Source of the DNA: Gordius sp. MW1
Taxonomy: Eukaryota > Nematomorpha > Gordioida > Gordea > Gordiidae
Direction: 5' to 3'
Length of the DNA: 64,000 nucleotides
Assembly (NCBI GenBank): GCA_964036665.1
Contig: OZ038530.1
Span: 10,876,501 to 10,940,500, forward strand
Part shown: positions 33,062-46,525 of the stretch, piece after piece
Layout: every line of letters starts with the position of its first letter
Position numbering within the stretch: position 1 is the stretch's first letter
The notes under the pieces: generated by a model
Seen by the model: the letters and a program-made list of their open reading frames with translations, nothing else
Told to the model about the DNA's origin: nothing
Database searches by the model: none
Made by a program: the position numbers and the translations under genes

Positions 33062-36000
33062 ATGGTTTCTGAATTAACAAAAAATACCTCGGATTGCCTG
33101 TCCAAACAGGCGCTAAGCTTGGTAGATAGCGAAAAAGGATGTGAAAAACAGGTTGAAAGAGCGGTGTGGGGTTCCAAACTGCAATACCTCTTAACTCTTG
33201 TCAGTTACGCTATCGGGTTAGGCAATATATGGAGATTCCCTTACCTTTGTCAACAAAATGGTGGAGGTAAATCTATGATATATTCTATTTATAATAAATA
33301 TTTTTAGTGGTATTTGATAGGATTAGCGAAATTGCCATTCATTTAATTATTTCATGAATACCTTAATTTGTTAGTGTGTATCTATCATAATTTTTAATAA
33401 TTTTATTTATAACGCCCAAAGTTGTCTCCAAAAAATTTTGGTGTACTGGTAATGCTGATAATTTCTTGATTTGTTTATATATTATTTCTTTAATTTTTTT
33501 TTGCTATCTGCTTTTTATCTTTATTAAATGGTATACAAAAAATTACATACATGACTAAAAAAATATAAAAACGCGCTATAACTAAACGGATGGCATTGAT
33601 CCGTGTATGGAAATCGTGTTGGATTTAACGATTGCCATTGTGATCTTTTGCCTGCAAAAAAAGTACTCTTTCAAATCTAAAGAGACGCTAGAGATCGCTT
33701 TTCCAATATGTTTCAGGAGGGCCAGAGCTTCAACGCCTAAATTTCCAATTGTGGTTGCCACTACGGGAATGAATATTGTGTCCCGCGAGGGAAGAATATT
33801 TTACTGTCTTCCTATTCTCTGCACTGTCTATAAGGTCGGGAGAGGAGTTGAATGGGGCAAATATGTCGAAATGTCATTATTTTTTAAATTTAAGATAATT
33901 TTTTTGGCGATTACATAAATATTTTTGAAATTTGAATATGATTATGCTTGTCATTTATCTAGCAACTGTTGATTGTAAAATTGTTTGTCAGGGGGATGAG
34001 GACCTAACAGTGGCGCAAATGGGGGGGGGGAAATTCCCCCCCCCCCGGTTTCTTGATTAATAACTAAATTAAATGGGTTAAAATATTATAGTTTAGTTGC
34101 ATCAAAGACTTTAAGACACTTATAAAAACCTAGAAACATAATATATACATCTAATTTAATTAGATTTAAATTTTGACAAAATGCGTTGTAAAATTTTTTT
34201 TGCCAGACTTCCCCCTCCCCCCCCCCCCCCCCCCCCCACGTGAAAATCCTGGCTACGCGCCTGGGACCTAATAGATTGTGCAACGAATGGCTAATATATT
34301 ATTGCTTTATTTTACCCATAAATAAACCAAATCTAAGTTGTATAACTCCGTCAAAGATTTATACCCAATCGGATTAAAGATTTTTAATTTGACGGCTCTG
34401 TCAATAATTTATTTCTACTAAATTTCGGCTACTGCAACACAACCCATAATTTTTTAGCCAAATCTTTTTAATTAGCTGCAACTTAATTAAGGTTATCATG
34501 GGCGTAGCCAGCTTTGGAATTAGCGGGGGGCAATAATGATTTAGGGAGGGGCAAGATGATCAATTTTTAAAATTTTAATAAATTTCAACAAAATTTTAGA
34601 TTTAGAGGGGGAAGCCGCCCCCCCCCCGCCCCCCTTGGCTACGCCCGTGAGGTTATGCCCTCAATAATAGGCCTGGCCAGGTTCTAGATTAGTAGGCATC
34701 AAGTTTGGTAATAGTTTAGGGAGAGCCCAAATGTTAATGAATGCCTTGGTTTGAGTCGGTTTAATAGCAGATTTTTAAACAAATTCCCTTTAAACGCACA
34801 CACATACCAACCACCCTTTTTATGTTCTTTTTAACTAGGCGCTTTCTTGATTCCCTACGTGCTCATGCTGATCCTGGAGGGTGTGCCGCTGTTCTACCTG
34901 GAATTAGGGATCGGACAAAAAATTCGTAAAGGCAGTATAGGGGTATGGAATGAGATCAGTCCATTCCTAGGCGGTCTGGGAATTTCGTCGGCCATAGTTT
35001 CATTCATCATAGGCATCTACTACAACGTCATAATAGCGTGGTGCTTGTATTACTTATTTATGTCTTTTCGAAGGACCCTGCCCTGGGCCCATTGTCCCAT
35101 GGTAGAAGCTTATGTACCAAATTCTAGCATCTCCGCGCACCCAGAATACGTGGTCTTAAAGCCTTTGCTCAACGATAATCTCATTACTTCCCTGTATCCT
35201 GGCGCTCGCACATCCACCCCTACCCCCTTGACACCTAAGTTTTTGGTGTCTCTGACCCCGTTAAAGCCCGGATTGCAAAGTCCGGTCAACTTGCCCTCAT
35301 CGAATAATAGAGGTAATATGGTTTTTTTAATGCACTTTCTATGGCATTTGGAATACTTGGATCTTTTAGAGAGGGCGCTATTGATTAAAAATATCGTGTA
35401 TATGAGGCTATACTTTTAAGTTGTTTTTTTGAACATATCTGTACAGTACACTTTTGTTAAGGCGAAATTGACGAATATTTTTATATAAATCCTGGTTAGA
35501 TATTTAAAACAACTATAAATATATAATAACGATTTTAAAGGAAATTTGTTTGAAAATTATGTTTTTTTTTATTTTAAACCCTACACTTTATTATATGTTT
35601 CACAGACGTGATTTATAACAACGATAGTATTGGCGTTCAAAATGGAACACATAATTACAGCATGGATGTTCGATTAAACGAAGTTAACAAAGCGGCTAAC
35701 GCTGAACGCCACAATATTGACCTTGCACATGGGGGAGGTGTTATTACCAAGGACTCTCAGCCTTCGTCGAAAAACGCTAACGCTTTTAATCAAAAACTCT
35801 CAGCTTCGCCTATCAGCGTTAAAAATCGGAGTAAAAGAGAGCGCAATTCAGCGCTCGCAGCTTCAAACAGTGTTGCTTTAATACAGGCACCGGCTGTTAA
35901 TAAATCCGTTACCAGCGTCAAGCTAGTCCGAGTTCTGAAGCCCGTTACCGAATGTCAACTCAGTTCTTCGACCCAATATTTTTGGTACAGGACTACACTT

Positions 36001-39000
36001 AATATTTCTTCGGGCATAGATGAAGTTACGAGTTTCAATTGGAAAATGCTTCTCCTCTTAGCTTTGGCCTGGTTCATAATCTTCCTTTGCATCATGAAAG
36101 GCATCAAATCTAGCGGCATAGTAGGCATTCTTCATTTTATTTTTGTACAGATAATCTCATGGGCCTAGCCAACATTATAATTCGAGGGGGGCAATAATGA
36201 TTTAAGGAGGGGCAAGATGATCATTTTTTGAAATTTTAGCCATAATTTTAATAAAAACAAATTTTTGGATTTAGAGAGCTTGACTACGCCCATGGATAGT
36301 CTTATACTATTATTCTTGTAAGCAGGATCTTAATTTTGAATTTCATGAAATGGAAATGGATACGTTATAATTAAGGAACTAATGCGTATTGATGTTGATA
36401 TTAAAATTTTATTAAATGCACTCTATTTTTTATTCACGAAATTTAGTATGGTTGCCGCATTTTTAAGCTAACTTATAAATGTTACATAATTTAAGGCCGT
36501 GATTTTTGGTTTTGCTTGCGCTCTCGGACGTCTTTTAATGCCTCTCAATTTCGTTTATATTTTCGACTTGTGGTTAACTCGAAATTACAGGTGGCGTTTG
36601 TATTATAATAAATGCATTTGGTGTTTTGTACACTCTTTGGGTATTAATTTTACTTGGGTACGATTTATTTTATACAAAAAATCTCGTGCTTAAATTTGTC
36701 GGAATTAATACTAACAGTTCTTTTATAATTTACCCTTTTTAAACACCATTTTATAAATTTAGCTACTTTGGCAATTTGTGTATAAATATTATAAGATTAC
36801 TAAGCATCATTGATGGCAAAGTTAAAAAAAATTATATTTAAGTAATTTGTTTATTAATATAATAAATTAACTAGGCATCCTACTTTACCGCCACGTTTCC
36901 TTACGCGGTACTTATCATCATATTTGGTCGAGCTATTACTCTCAAGGGCGCTAACCTGGGCCTTATACATCTCTTCAAACCAAAGGTATGTATAAGTATA
37001 TATACACGCATTTACCATTTTAAAGTGCAAAAACATTATTTCACACGCTCCTTTGCCATAAAATAATTAAATTTAATATTAAGTTAATTAAAGGAGAATG
37101 ATTATTAATTTATTTAGAAATGACATATCAATTGATTTATTTTCGGAAATATTAGAGGGCGTTAAAAATAAGTTAAATTAATATAATATTTCGTAAATAT
37201 TGTTTGCGGTAAATATTTTCTAAAATATATCAAAATTGTTTGTTTTGCATGAATTTGTTAAAAGTATAAACAATTTTATAATGTTTACGTTCATTTTATA
37301 TGAACTAGACGAGGGCAGACATAGATAATCAATTTCATTGATCCAGCCCTATTATTTGTTAATAAAACAAAAAATTGATACCAGAGATGCCTTTTCATAG
37401 GCGTAGCCAGGATCGCCTCAAGGGGGGGGGGTTTCAAAAAAATTTACTTAATAATACTATTAAACAAAAATTTAACGGGCCCCCAGTAGGTGGGGGTTTG
37501 GGGGCGGAGCTTACGAGAAGACGGGGGTCTGGGGGCGGAGCTCCCAACGGGGGTCTATTTTTTCAATATGATTAATTTTTGGTAAAAAATGCATTAATAA
37601 TATCTTCAGCGACGCAAATTGCCAATAGCTCCTTCCACTTTTTCTGTTTGTGCTAATTAGGGCCATTGTTTAAACTGAACACTGGGTCTTTCATAATTTG
37701 CCTACTAGTACCAAAAAATTTCCGTTTCTGGACCGTTAAAATAAAATTATGAACCCGAGTTCCCCCTCTGATGCTTTGCAAAGCGGCCCAGCCTACACAC
37801 TTCCCAAAAAGTTTCTAATATATTCTGTGACTTTTTAAACATTTTATGTCAATACTAAATCAATCATTTATTTATATGTTGAAAATGTTCAATATTAATC
37901 ATGTTAACGATATCAGCCTCAAACGGGCTTTTGTTTCTTCCAGTAACGCGCCGTTAAATTTTCACTAGTAGTACCTGAAGCTGCATAAAACCAATTATGA
38001 GAATTAAAACTTTATGCAGGTTTAATTTTATATAACTAATTATACCTATTTTAGTTAATTTTTCACGATCCCCTTACTAAATTATTAAAAATCTAAGAAT
38101 CCGCTTATATAAATATCACAAGTTTTGAATAATTAACGAACAAATATTATTATAAATTTAATTTTACTGTAAAGTTTTATCAATAAAATTTGATTAACAT
38201 CATAGAAAACAACATTTTTATATATTAAAATAAAAGGTTTTGACCCTACTAATAGCTAGGCGCGCCCCGTGCACGTTTTATTACCATAACGTTCGTCCAA
38301 GCCCGGCCCGCAATTTATAACAAAAAGCCCATCCATGCCCGGTTTTGGCGGTGCCAGTTGTATTTGCCTTTATAAAGTTAGCTACATCATGATCATTAAA
38401 AAGTAAACCTTACAAAAATTTACTAAACCATGAGGAATATTAATTTTTAGTTGAATTTTGATGTTTATAAATGAAGCATGCATGAATAAAATGATCAAAA
38501 CGCATTATAAAGTTATCATTTAAATTGAGTACTAATTAGTGGTATTTTCTTATTATACTGTATACCCGCAATCTCTACTCTATATACAAGGAACTAATGT
38601 AAGTTAAAACCCGTGTTAAATACTTAGAAAAATAAATATTAATTACCTTTATTAAAATTTGACTTGTATTAACATCTTCCTTGTTTATTTTAGATGTTGA
38701 GATAATTTGTTAAAAAATGATTAAGAATTAAATTTCTTCCTATTAGAAAACACTCACTCGGGACAGAAATTTTTTGTAAAAGTAGTGTTAGAATTAGTAG
38801 ATTTCATCTAAAATTAAATATCAAATAAGATTATTTATTATTTTTTATATGCGCAACATTAACAAGACTCCTATTAATATCATTAAATTTTAGCGTATAA
38901 TTAAAAAAAAATTCATTTTTTTGTCCAACAAGGTGGGGGGGGGGGTTCTAACCCGAAACCCCCCCCCCCTCTCCCTACGCTAGTGTGCCTTTTGATATCT

Positions 39001-42000
39001 CTCAGCCAATGCATTTTAACTTTAGGACATGGTTGTCTTTAAATTAGGGCAAATTTCAATTACTTAGTTCTTGCTAATTTGTGATTGTGGCCCCTTTAAT
39101 CTAAGCGTGGGACTCTGCCTATGCGTCACGATATTAAGTTATGACGCATATAAGGGTGTTTGTTATCGGCCTTGCATCACTTTTTTACTACGGGGTAAGT
39201 TGCTCTATATACCAATTTCGTGAAAACTTTTACGAAAAACTTCGCTATTTCAAAAATGTCGTGTTATGAACTGGCAGGGATTTAATATGAGAAACGTTAC
39301 CTAATTTTATTACATAAATTAATTTCTATAATGTCAAAAAGTTTAAATAATTATATAAATGGCTTGTTTTGGTGTAATTACGAATTTTAAAATTTAAATT
39401 TTAAACGGCTTTTGATTAATAAATGTAATGCGTGGTTTTTCTAAGATTCCTATTTTAAATCACTTTTATAAAATAAAACAGCAATTTAATCCGTAAAATC
39501 CCGAGACTTACCTCTAAAATGACAAATAAAATTCGAGAGTTTAATTTAAAGAATATATGGCACTTTTAAAGGTAGAGTCGACCAAGTCAATTACTATAAA
39601 TACCTTATTCCTCATATGTCAAAAATAAATGTTTTTCTCACTTTTTTGATGTTTTTACACTGATTAGCTAACCAGGCAATTTGATTTGTGTCAAAGTTAG
39701 CGGCCAATTTTTTTTAAAAATAGAACAAACCTTTAATTTAACCTTGAACTTGAGTGGAATGCTCATTGGCGAGCGACAGAACAATCTGCCTAAACAAATC
39801 TGGCACTTATAGAGGCTAAATATTAATTAAATTAAGTTCGATTTATTTCTTAACATCTTTCATATTTTAATTAACATAAATTTATTTTTAAATATAGGTT
39901 ACTCTGCGTTTTTTATAATTTTAAAACTAGATTTATAAATTTATGTTTTCGTTCTCCTATAAAATTTTATTGGAACCATTTCAATTTAAATAAGCCTTAA
40001 GCTTATTCAGACAGATCTTATCAAAATTTAACCAAGAATAAGTAAGAAATTATGCTATATTGCAGTTTTCTGGAAAAAGATGTGTAGAATAGAAATAAAA
40101 GAACTTAAACCTGGGCAATACAAATATCTAGTCGTCTTTTTAAAATAGAAGTCAAAAAATGCTATTCTGCATAAACAGGATTTAAATTTGAGACATAAGT
40201 TTTGGTTTTATATAAAGGAGTGGCAAAATGTTTCGTGAAGTTAAATTATAATTTTATTAAATATCCCTAAATTTGTGTCATTTCGTATTTTTATGTAGCT
40301 TAAATTTTATCAAGGCCTGACCTAAATCTACCCCCTGATTACAAGAAATTATTTTGCATGTGTTTAAATTCCACGCGTTCCCTGAATTCGTTTGCGCTAT
40401 TTAAATGTTTACCTTGTCGCAGTGAATTTATTATAATTCCCCAAAACAAAGTCTATAGCCGACAGGGCTGAATCAAATTTACATTATCGTTGATTTTATT
40501 GAATTTGAAATTAATAACATCATAATACATAGTGCTGGAAAGGGTGGATAGATAAATGATACAAATTTGAGAATGGCTTCGGCAAATAAATATGATATAT
40601 TTTTTAAATTTTTGTATAGGAGTTTGTTATTAGTTAATAGTTATAAATATTTTGGGAAAATGAATGTGATAAATAAACGAGCCCATAAACTGCATAGCAA
40701 TTAAAAGAATATTAGAGAATAGAAGATATTGTTAGTATTTTCTAATTAGTTCATTAGAAGTTTCTTCGGAAAAGTCATAACAATATTCTCACAACACCTC
40801 CTAGCGATATTTTAAACCTTCTTTAAGCTTCGGTCTGTTTTATTTATGGAAAAAACCGATCTTTGCTACTAGCTAATTCACACAATTACTTATAAAGTGA
40901 TAGAGCTTTAGTAAATAGTCTTAAATCTTGGTGTCAGTTTTCACACAAAATAACCAAAATCAATGTTATTCTTTTAGCAGCCTTTTTTGAAAATATAAAC
41001 AAGAGTGGTTATCAATAATTTTAAAGTTAAATTTAAATCTTGTTAATTTAGGTCGACAAGCTATTGGATCCTGCCATTTGGCTGGACGCAGCTGCGCAAG
41101 TATTTTACTCCCTGGGCTTGGGTTTTGGATCAATTATCGCCTTTTCCAGCTATAATTCGCCCAAAAATGATTGCCGTAAAGATGCTATCCTCATTTCTCT
41201 CGTCAGTTTTTTCACGTCAATCTTCGCCAGCATCGTCATCTTTTCTGTCCTCGGCTTCAAAGCTCTAACCAACTACGAGCAATGCTTGGAGAAGTAATGA
41301 CAATATTTGAGTTTATTTTTTTATGATTTTATATGCGGGTCAAGCAAATTTGGACATTTCCCGATTTAACATGAATATTTTACGTGCTCAGACCGAAATT
41401 TATGACTTACACGGACAAACAATTATTGTGCTAGCTTAAAACTCTGAACTTTTAACAATAAAAACTAATTAATTACATTAAATTCTGTAAAAATTGCTCT
41501 TGGCATACAGTTGGTTTGTAATGTAGTTTTTTGTTTAACCATCTAAACTAAACTAAACTAAACTACTTTTTGATAATGCCGCGCCTGGCTGAAATTGTTA
41601 TTAGATCGCATCGCAGTCTTTCCAGCTGGCTTAATATAATTGATTTTATGTTGATAGTAGTATAATGTAAATTTAACGCACATTTTATTCACTGTTAATT
41701 GGCGGCATAAGGAATTATGTGATTTTAGTTTTCCACATATTTTCTATATTAATTCGGCGTGACTGAAAAGTTTTGCCTTAAATTTAAGCACTATTGTAAT
41801 TCTAGTTTTATTGTTTATTTTATGGGGGATTAGTAATCAAGAATCCATATTCGATTACTACGAAGGATCCTACAATATATCCTACATCAGGGCAAACTAT
41901 GAATCATTTCTGCAACAATTTTTGGGCGGTAATATGAGCACATCCCTAAATCTCCTAAATTGTAGCATCGCAGACAATCTTGAACAAGTTAATCTCATTA

Positions 42001-45000
42001 TCTTACACTTTTCAATTTAATCGTAATCATTTTTCGCTTTTTACATCCTATTGCTCATGGGCATAACCTAACCAGGATTAAAATTTGGCGGGAGGGGGGA
42101 GGAAATAACATTTGTGTTTTTGAAATTTAAACCCAAATATCTTTAAATTAAGAATATGATGTTAGATGAGGGGGGAAGCATCGGTCCTTTATTGTCTACC
42201 CCTTACTAACCTAGAATAGAAAATATATTATATTCCAATTTGCCCTCACTTTTTTAGGGTGCCGAGTTAAAATTTCTGTTTTTCTTGGGTATCCTAGTTA
42301 ATTTGAATTTTTTTTTAAATAATTGCAAATTATGGTGTAAATTACTTCTGGCTTTTTAATGAAATAATTAAATACTTAATTTTTTAAAGGGATTACAATT
42401 CAATGAAGCAGAATAAATGAAAAATCTTTATAGTAAATAAATAGTCTAGAAAATGTTATCTTAAACGGGATTTGCTTAACGTTTCAAACCAGTTTTTTTC
42501 ATTTCTAAAGCTATTAGATATTTTTATTAGTGGTGAAGTAAAAACTTTAATAAATAATGAATGTCCCAATGCAAAAACCTAATTTAATTTAATACCCGTT
42601 ATTTAGGCTGCCGAAGGGACGGGTTTAGCTTTCATAGTATTTGCCCAAGCCTTGGTAGAATTTCCTGGGTCGATGTTTTGGTCAATAATATTTTTCATGA
42701 TGTTAATAACGCTGGGCATCGGTTCAATGTTCGGGATTATGGAAAGTATTTTAACCTCGATTCACGACCTTCACTTATTCCCATGGTTGCGCAAAGAACT
42801 TCTAGCCGGTTATTTGTTTAAAAGACTCAATACAATATTTACTGAACAATTTATTGATTTACTAATTCTTAAGTTCTTGTTTTGTTTCAACATTCTGACA
42901 CCTTAAAATCAACGCAATGTGATTTTTAATATGCACGGGAAAAACTTTATCTAATTAACCACTTTACCTTCAAACTATTTACAATGTTTTTAAAACATTT
43001 CAAATTAATTTGAGTCCTTAAATTATGGCTAAAATTTCAAAAATGAGTTATTGGTGTAAAATTGATTTTGATAGTTTTAAATGGCAACAAAATGTTATAT
43101 TGGCTATTTTTGCTCACATTAGATAGGTTTTTTCTATAGCTCATACGGCCAACTTTGATCATTACTTAGATTAATCATTTTAATAAAAATTAATTATAAA
43201 TAAACTCAAGATGAATTTTTCTTACTGGTTAATTTATACTTTATTTGTATCCTAACCTTTTTAAAGATTATGAAGCCTCCCAAATTGGTATATTAGGTAG
43301 ACAGCTCTTTTTCATTTTTTTCTAAGAAATTTTAATAATTTACACTTTTATTTCTCACATTAGTTTCATTTAATTTTGCTTTGCAGCCATACTCTGTACC
43401 TTTTCATTTGCGGTTGGTATAATATTTGTGCTGTCATCTGGAGAATATTGGGTCAAACTCTTCGATACATTCGGTGGAACATTAACTTTAATTATAATAG
43501 CCTTCTTCGAAATTATGGCCGTCTCTTACGTATATGGCCACAGGAGGTTTTATATTAATCATACCGCAAAAAATAAAACTTTATGGTAAAATAATTAAGA
43601 TATCAAAGAGTGAAAATTTTTCTTTACAAGTTTAGATTTAATAAATTTTATGTTTCTATTTTAATTTTTATAACAAATATATGGTCGTTATAATTTTGTT
43701 TAATAATCTAAATAAAATTTATGTTTTAATGTATAAACTCTTCATATCGCGCCAAGGATATCATCTGCTAAGCTGATATATAAAGTTCCATTTTTTAAAA
43801 AGGAGTGCATAATTGTGCATTTCAACAATTTTGTTAAAATTTTAACGTAATTTTTTTTTTTTTTTTTTTTTTAATGATAAAATGCTTTTATTAGGTAAAA
43901 ATGATACATGAAATATACAGTAAACGAGCATAAAATAATGTTATAAATAAAAAAGAAAAAATTATTCATCACATTCGTCAATAGCCAACACAGGCCATGT
44001 GTCAGATAAAGATTTGTAATTATATTTAGCTATCAAAATGCCGATTTTTTGGCGTAAAATAAAGCTGGGTGAGTATTTAGTTTTGGGGGATCTGTTTCCT
44101 ATCGATTTAAAAAAAGCTAAGGCTTTTTTGCCAAAAGTAGCCGAACAGGAAGCTACTATTGGAATAAAAATCTTAGAATGAGAATGGCTCGGTATTTGTA
44201 TGTTTTACGATCTTCGGCGCAAGAAAGTGGGTTATAATTATTATTAGTTGGCGCAAAATTATCTATGCAGGTATATAAAATTGACCAACATTTTTGCAGA
44301 TTTTGTGTTGATTTGGAATGGATGACAGGCAATTATCCCAATTGGTATTGGCAACTTATGTGGCGTTTCGTGAGTCCTGCCCTGATGGTGGTCCTGTTGC
44401 TAGCGAGTATTGTTAAGTGGATCAATACACCTCCTAACTATAAGATTTACAACTCTGTGACGGTAAAATATAAAATTCCTACTATTTTGTCGATATTTAT
44501 CGTTTAATTTATCTTCTCATCATTTCAGTATTCTATTTAAATGCATGTTTCTAGACGTTATTGGTTGAAAAACCGTACCCCACCTGGATTTTAGGGATCG
44601 TGGCACTCATCATATTACTGGGTTCGATTTATTAATTTTTTCAAATTTGTGCTTAAAATCAGGAAAATGAAAATGATACTTTATTATAAGTTACATATTG
44701 CATAACATATTAAAGCTGTAGAATTGTTCAACTTTACTCGTAATCTTTTCTAACTGTTCAAAGCATAATTTGGGCAAAAATTAAGGCTTCTCTTTTGAAA
44801 TGTGTAATTTATTTAATTTGAATTATAGACCACAATTGAGCGCAGTTAATATTTCCATAGCAGCAGAAAATTATAAAAGCGCACAATGATTTTTTTTATA
44901 AAACATTTATTATAAATTCTAATGTAGGTAGCATAGCCGTACCCCTAGTAGCTTTGCTCAGGTATTTCAACGTGCTAAAATTTGAAACTGACATCCCAAC

Positions 45001-45127
45001 CGGCGTCAAGCGCTTCAGAGCTACCGAATCCACTTCTGAAATTATTTCTTCCTCAACTACTCTGAGTAAGCTGGAGGAAATTGAAGCGCTTAAACCAAAT
45101 TTAAAAACCATTCACGAAATAGCTTGA
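33062..45127 (+). CDS. SLC6 amino-acid transporter, SLC6A15/17 (B0AT2/NTT4)-like, copy A
   Basis: SLC6A15/17 proteins import neutral amino acids with sodium through twelve membrane spans. Exons: 33062-33266, 34839-35312, 35606-36120, 36875-36985, 41052-41293, 41834-41987, 42607-42808, 43387-43546, 44300-44462, 44555-44621, 44928-45127. All introns are GT-AG and phase is kept, giving 830 residues. Landmarks: [18 protein letters not shown] (span 1), [20 protein letters not shown] (span 2), [14 protein letters not shown] (span 3), [49 protein letters not shown] (span 7), [18 protein letters not shown] and [14 protein letters not shown]. The loop between spans 3 and 4 is about 190 residues, far longer than usual. 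Exon 3 ends KSSGI where family members and copy B have KSSGK. No defect seen, so it is probably functional. Introns 1, 4 and 8 carry private insertions. Confidence 0.93.
33590..33850 (-). mobile_element. Retroelement C-terminal fragment, probably LINE, in intron 1 of copy A
   Basis: Minus-strand frames read IFIPVVATT and [18 protein letters not shown], then [10 protein letters not shown]-like sequence. The IFIP, then G, then ALA, then IG pattern is the same as in the fragment at 43852-44240, which ends in a poly-A tract. The segment is more GC-rich than its surroundings and absent from intron 1 of copy B. The clade is not determined. Confidence 0.4.
34008..34263 (-). mobile_element. hAT MITE private to copy A, perfect 8-bp target duplication
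   Basis: In inverted orientation it starts CAGTGGCGCAAATGGGGG and ends CTGGCTACGCGCCTG. It is flanked by GGACCTAA at 34000-34007 and 34264-34271. Copy B has the uninterrupted single site GTGGACCTAATTAGG near 53652, which proves insertion after the gene duplication. Long C and G runs lie inside both ends. Confidence 0.93.
34497..34649. mobile_element. GGCGTAGCC-family MITE in intron 1 of copy A
   Basis: It starts CATGGGCGTAGCC and ends GGCTACGCCCGTG. AGGTTAT occurs directly on both sides, a near-complete 8-bp duplication. The corresponding part of intron 1 in copy B is missing altogether. Confidence 0.8.
36158..36294. mobile_element. GGCGTAGCC-family MITE in intron 3, shared with copy B
   Basis: It starts CATGGGCCTAGCC and ends GACTACGCCCATG, between GATAATCT and GATAGTCT (an 8-bp duplication with one change). 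The same insertion lies at 55128-55278 in copy B, so it is older than the duplication. Confidence 0.85.
37395..41000. other. Content of intron 4, copy A only
   Basis: Intron 4 is 4.07 kb in A but 0.68 kb in B. The extra DNA includes a GGCGTAGCCAGG terminus at 37399 followed by GGGGGCGGAGC repeats (to about 37555), a fragment of the TAGAGACCTG hAT family near 38278-38350, a right-end fragment with a C run ending CTACGCTAGTG at about 38985, an inverted pair TATGCGTCA/TGACGCATA near 39119-39150, and an ACGAGCCCATAAACTGC-type end with ATAGCAATTAA at about 40678-40705. No host exon is seen. Confidence 0.5.
42056..42190. mobile_element. Old MITE in intron 6, shared with copy B
   Basis: CATGGGCATAACC followed by AACCAGGATTAAAATT and a G-rich run has a counterpart at about 58078-58200 in copy B. 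The right terminus is unclear. It predates the duplication. Confidence 0.5.
43852..44240 (-). mobile_element. LINE 3' end with poly-A tract, in intron 8 of copy A
   Basis: A run of about 22 T at 43852-43873 is the tail of a minus-strand insertion. Reading into it, the minus strand gives [20 protein letters not shown], then [15 protein letters not shown] and [13 protein letters not shown] and a stop, an uninterrupted C-terminal segment. Copy B has no such sequence in intron 8, so the insertion is recent relative to the duplication. The clade is not recognised. Confidence 0.6.
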
Positions 45128-45497
45128 TTCTCCCACCCCTTCCTCCGTATTGTGATATAATAATAAATACATATTCCACTTTTTTTAAAAAAAAGCTATT
45201 TTTGCCCTACTATATATTTCTTACCACTTGCTAGAGTCTCAAAAGTTATTGTTGAACCATGGCATATGGACAAAATTTGTCGTTTGGCGCCATTTACTTA
45301 AATTATCTAGCGTCGCGCGTCCATGTCATTTTGCGAGTAATCTTTAATCCTCCCCACTTTACCCTCCACCCCAATCCGTTCTCTGTTTTCCTTCCGATTG
45401 CTTATTATATAATACATTAATTGTTGAATTTTACGTTAACTTTTAATATACAATTTACACACATCCATACTTACTTCATACCTATATTACACATAAT

Positions 45498-46525
45498 AAG
45501 TGCCATGTGCTACGTTGGGAGAATCCAAAATTTTTTTTATAAAAATTGTCCACAAAAATATGGAAAAATTAATAAAATTGTTACATTTCTCAAAAACGAC
45601 TGAAAATGCTTTAATGGATTACTAGATACTTTTTTAAGTGTTTAAAATTACGCTCGCAACGTTAATGAGTTAAGTGGTATTATAATGGTTTTATTGTTTC
45701 TTTTAAGAGTTTATATGAAATGTAAATGTATTAATAATAATTCCATCAGCGCTTCAAACTTTATCTTTCAAAGTTAGGTTTATATATTTTTTTTAATATA
45801 TATTCATCAAGTCGACGGGTAAGAATATTTTTTTGTAAGAAATTGGGCGTTACAACTTTTAATTCTATTAGCGGTAATTGACATTTTATTATCACCTTTA
45901 AATGCATTAATTTAAAACCTTAAAATTCGGTCCCACCTAAATCGTTTAATAACAAAATTTATCTAGATGTCTAAGGGCTTGTATTAATATCGAATTCAGA
46001 TTCATGGGTTAAACTCGGTTGTAATGTTTTAATTATTATTAATATTTTGTTTTTTGATAGTTTAAAACGTTTTTTTGTTTATTCCAACTCTTGAGATTAA
46101 ATCTAAACTATGCAGCTACCTAAAAATTTAAAAACATACTACATTCACGCTTAGGAAAATTTTTGCATTTTACAAAATCGCTGTTGTATGTATATATTGT
46201 ATGATTGCCCCGAAGACGCCCAAGAGCTTAGTAAGTGCAATCTAAGTTTGGGCCCCTTCTCACGCCAAATGGCGCATAAGGCCACGTTGGTGATAACGTG
46301 TGTAATGTTGGTGTAACAAATTTGATTAATATGCAATGTAATTATGGCATGTTTATATGTAATACCCAAATCTATAAGAATTAAAGAGAACATTCTGGGT
46401 GTGCGTTTATTACGAATTAGATGTACGCGCCCTTGTAGTTGAAAGTCAAGATAGATGGTTCTTTGAGAACTCTATCCATAGTTTCCTATCTTGCATTATT
46501 ATCAACATTGAATTCCAGTCCTGTC
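45498..46525. other. Spacer between duplication units, transposon debris
   Basis: AT-rich. It includes the inverted-repeat word AAGGGCTTGTATTAATATCG at 45972-45991, whose partner lies at about 49510-49532 beyond the LINE. No host gene is seen. Confidence 0.4.

Larger units (their letters stand above)
31907..45497 (+). repeat. Segmental duplication unit A
   Basis: Side-by-side reading shows near-continuous homology with 51909-61822 through the upstream region, all exons, most intron ends and about 370 bases after the stop codon. Homology stops after TATTACACATA (45497 here, 61822 in B). Unit A is longer mainly through insertions in introns 1, 4 and 8. Confidence 0.9.

Noticed and set aside
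33607-33918. 103-codon plus-strand open frame in intron 1 of copy A
   Set aside because: The opposite strand makes better sense as a retroelement fragment. This frame has no domain and is absent from copy B.
41543-41566. Short CTAAA repeat run
   Set aside because: A five-unit microsatellite, too short to be telomeric or functional.
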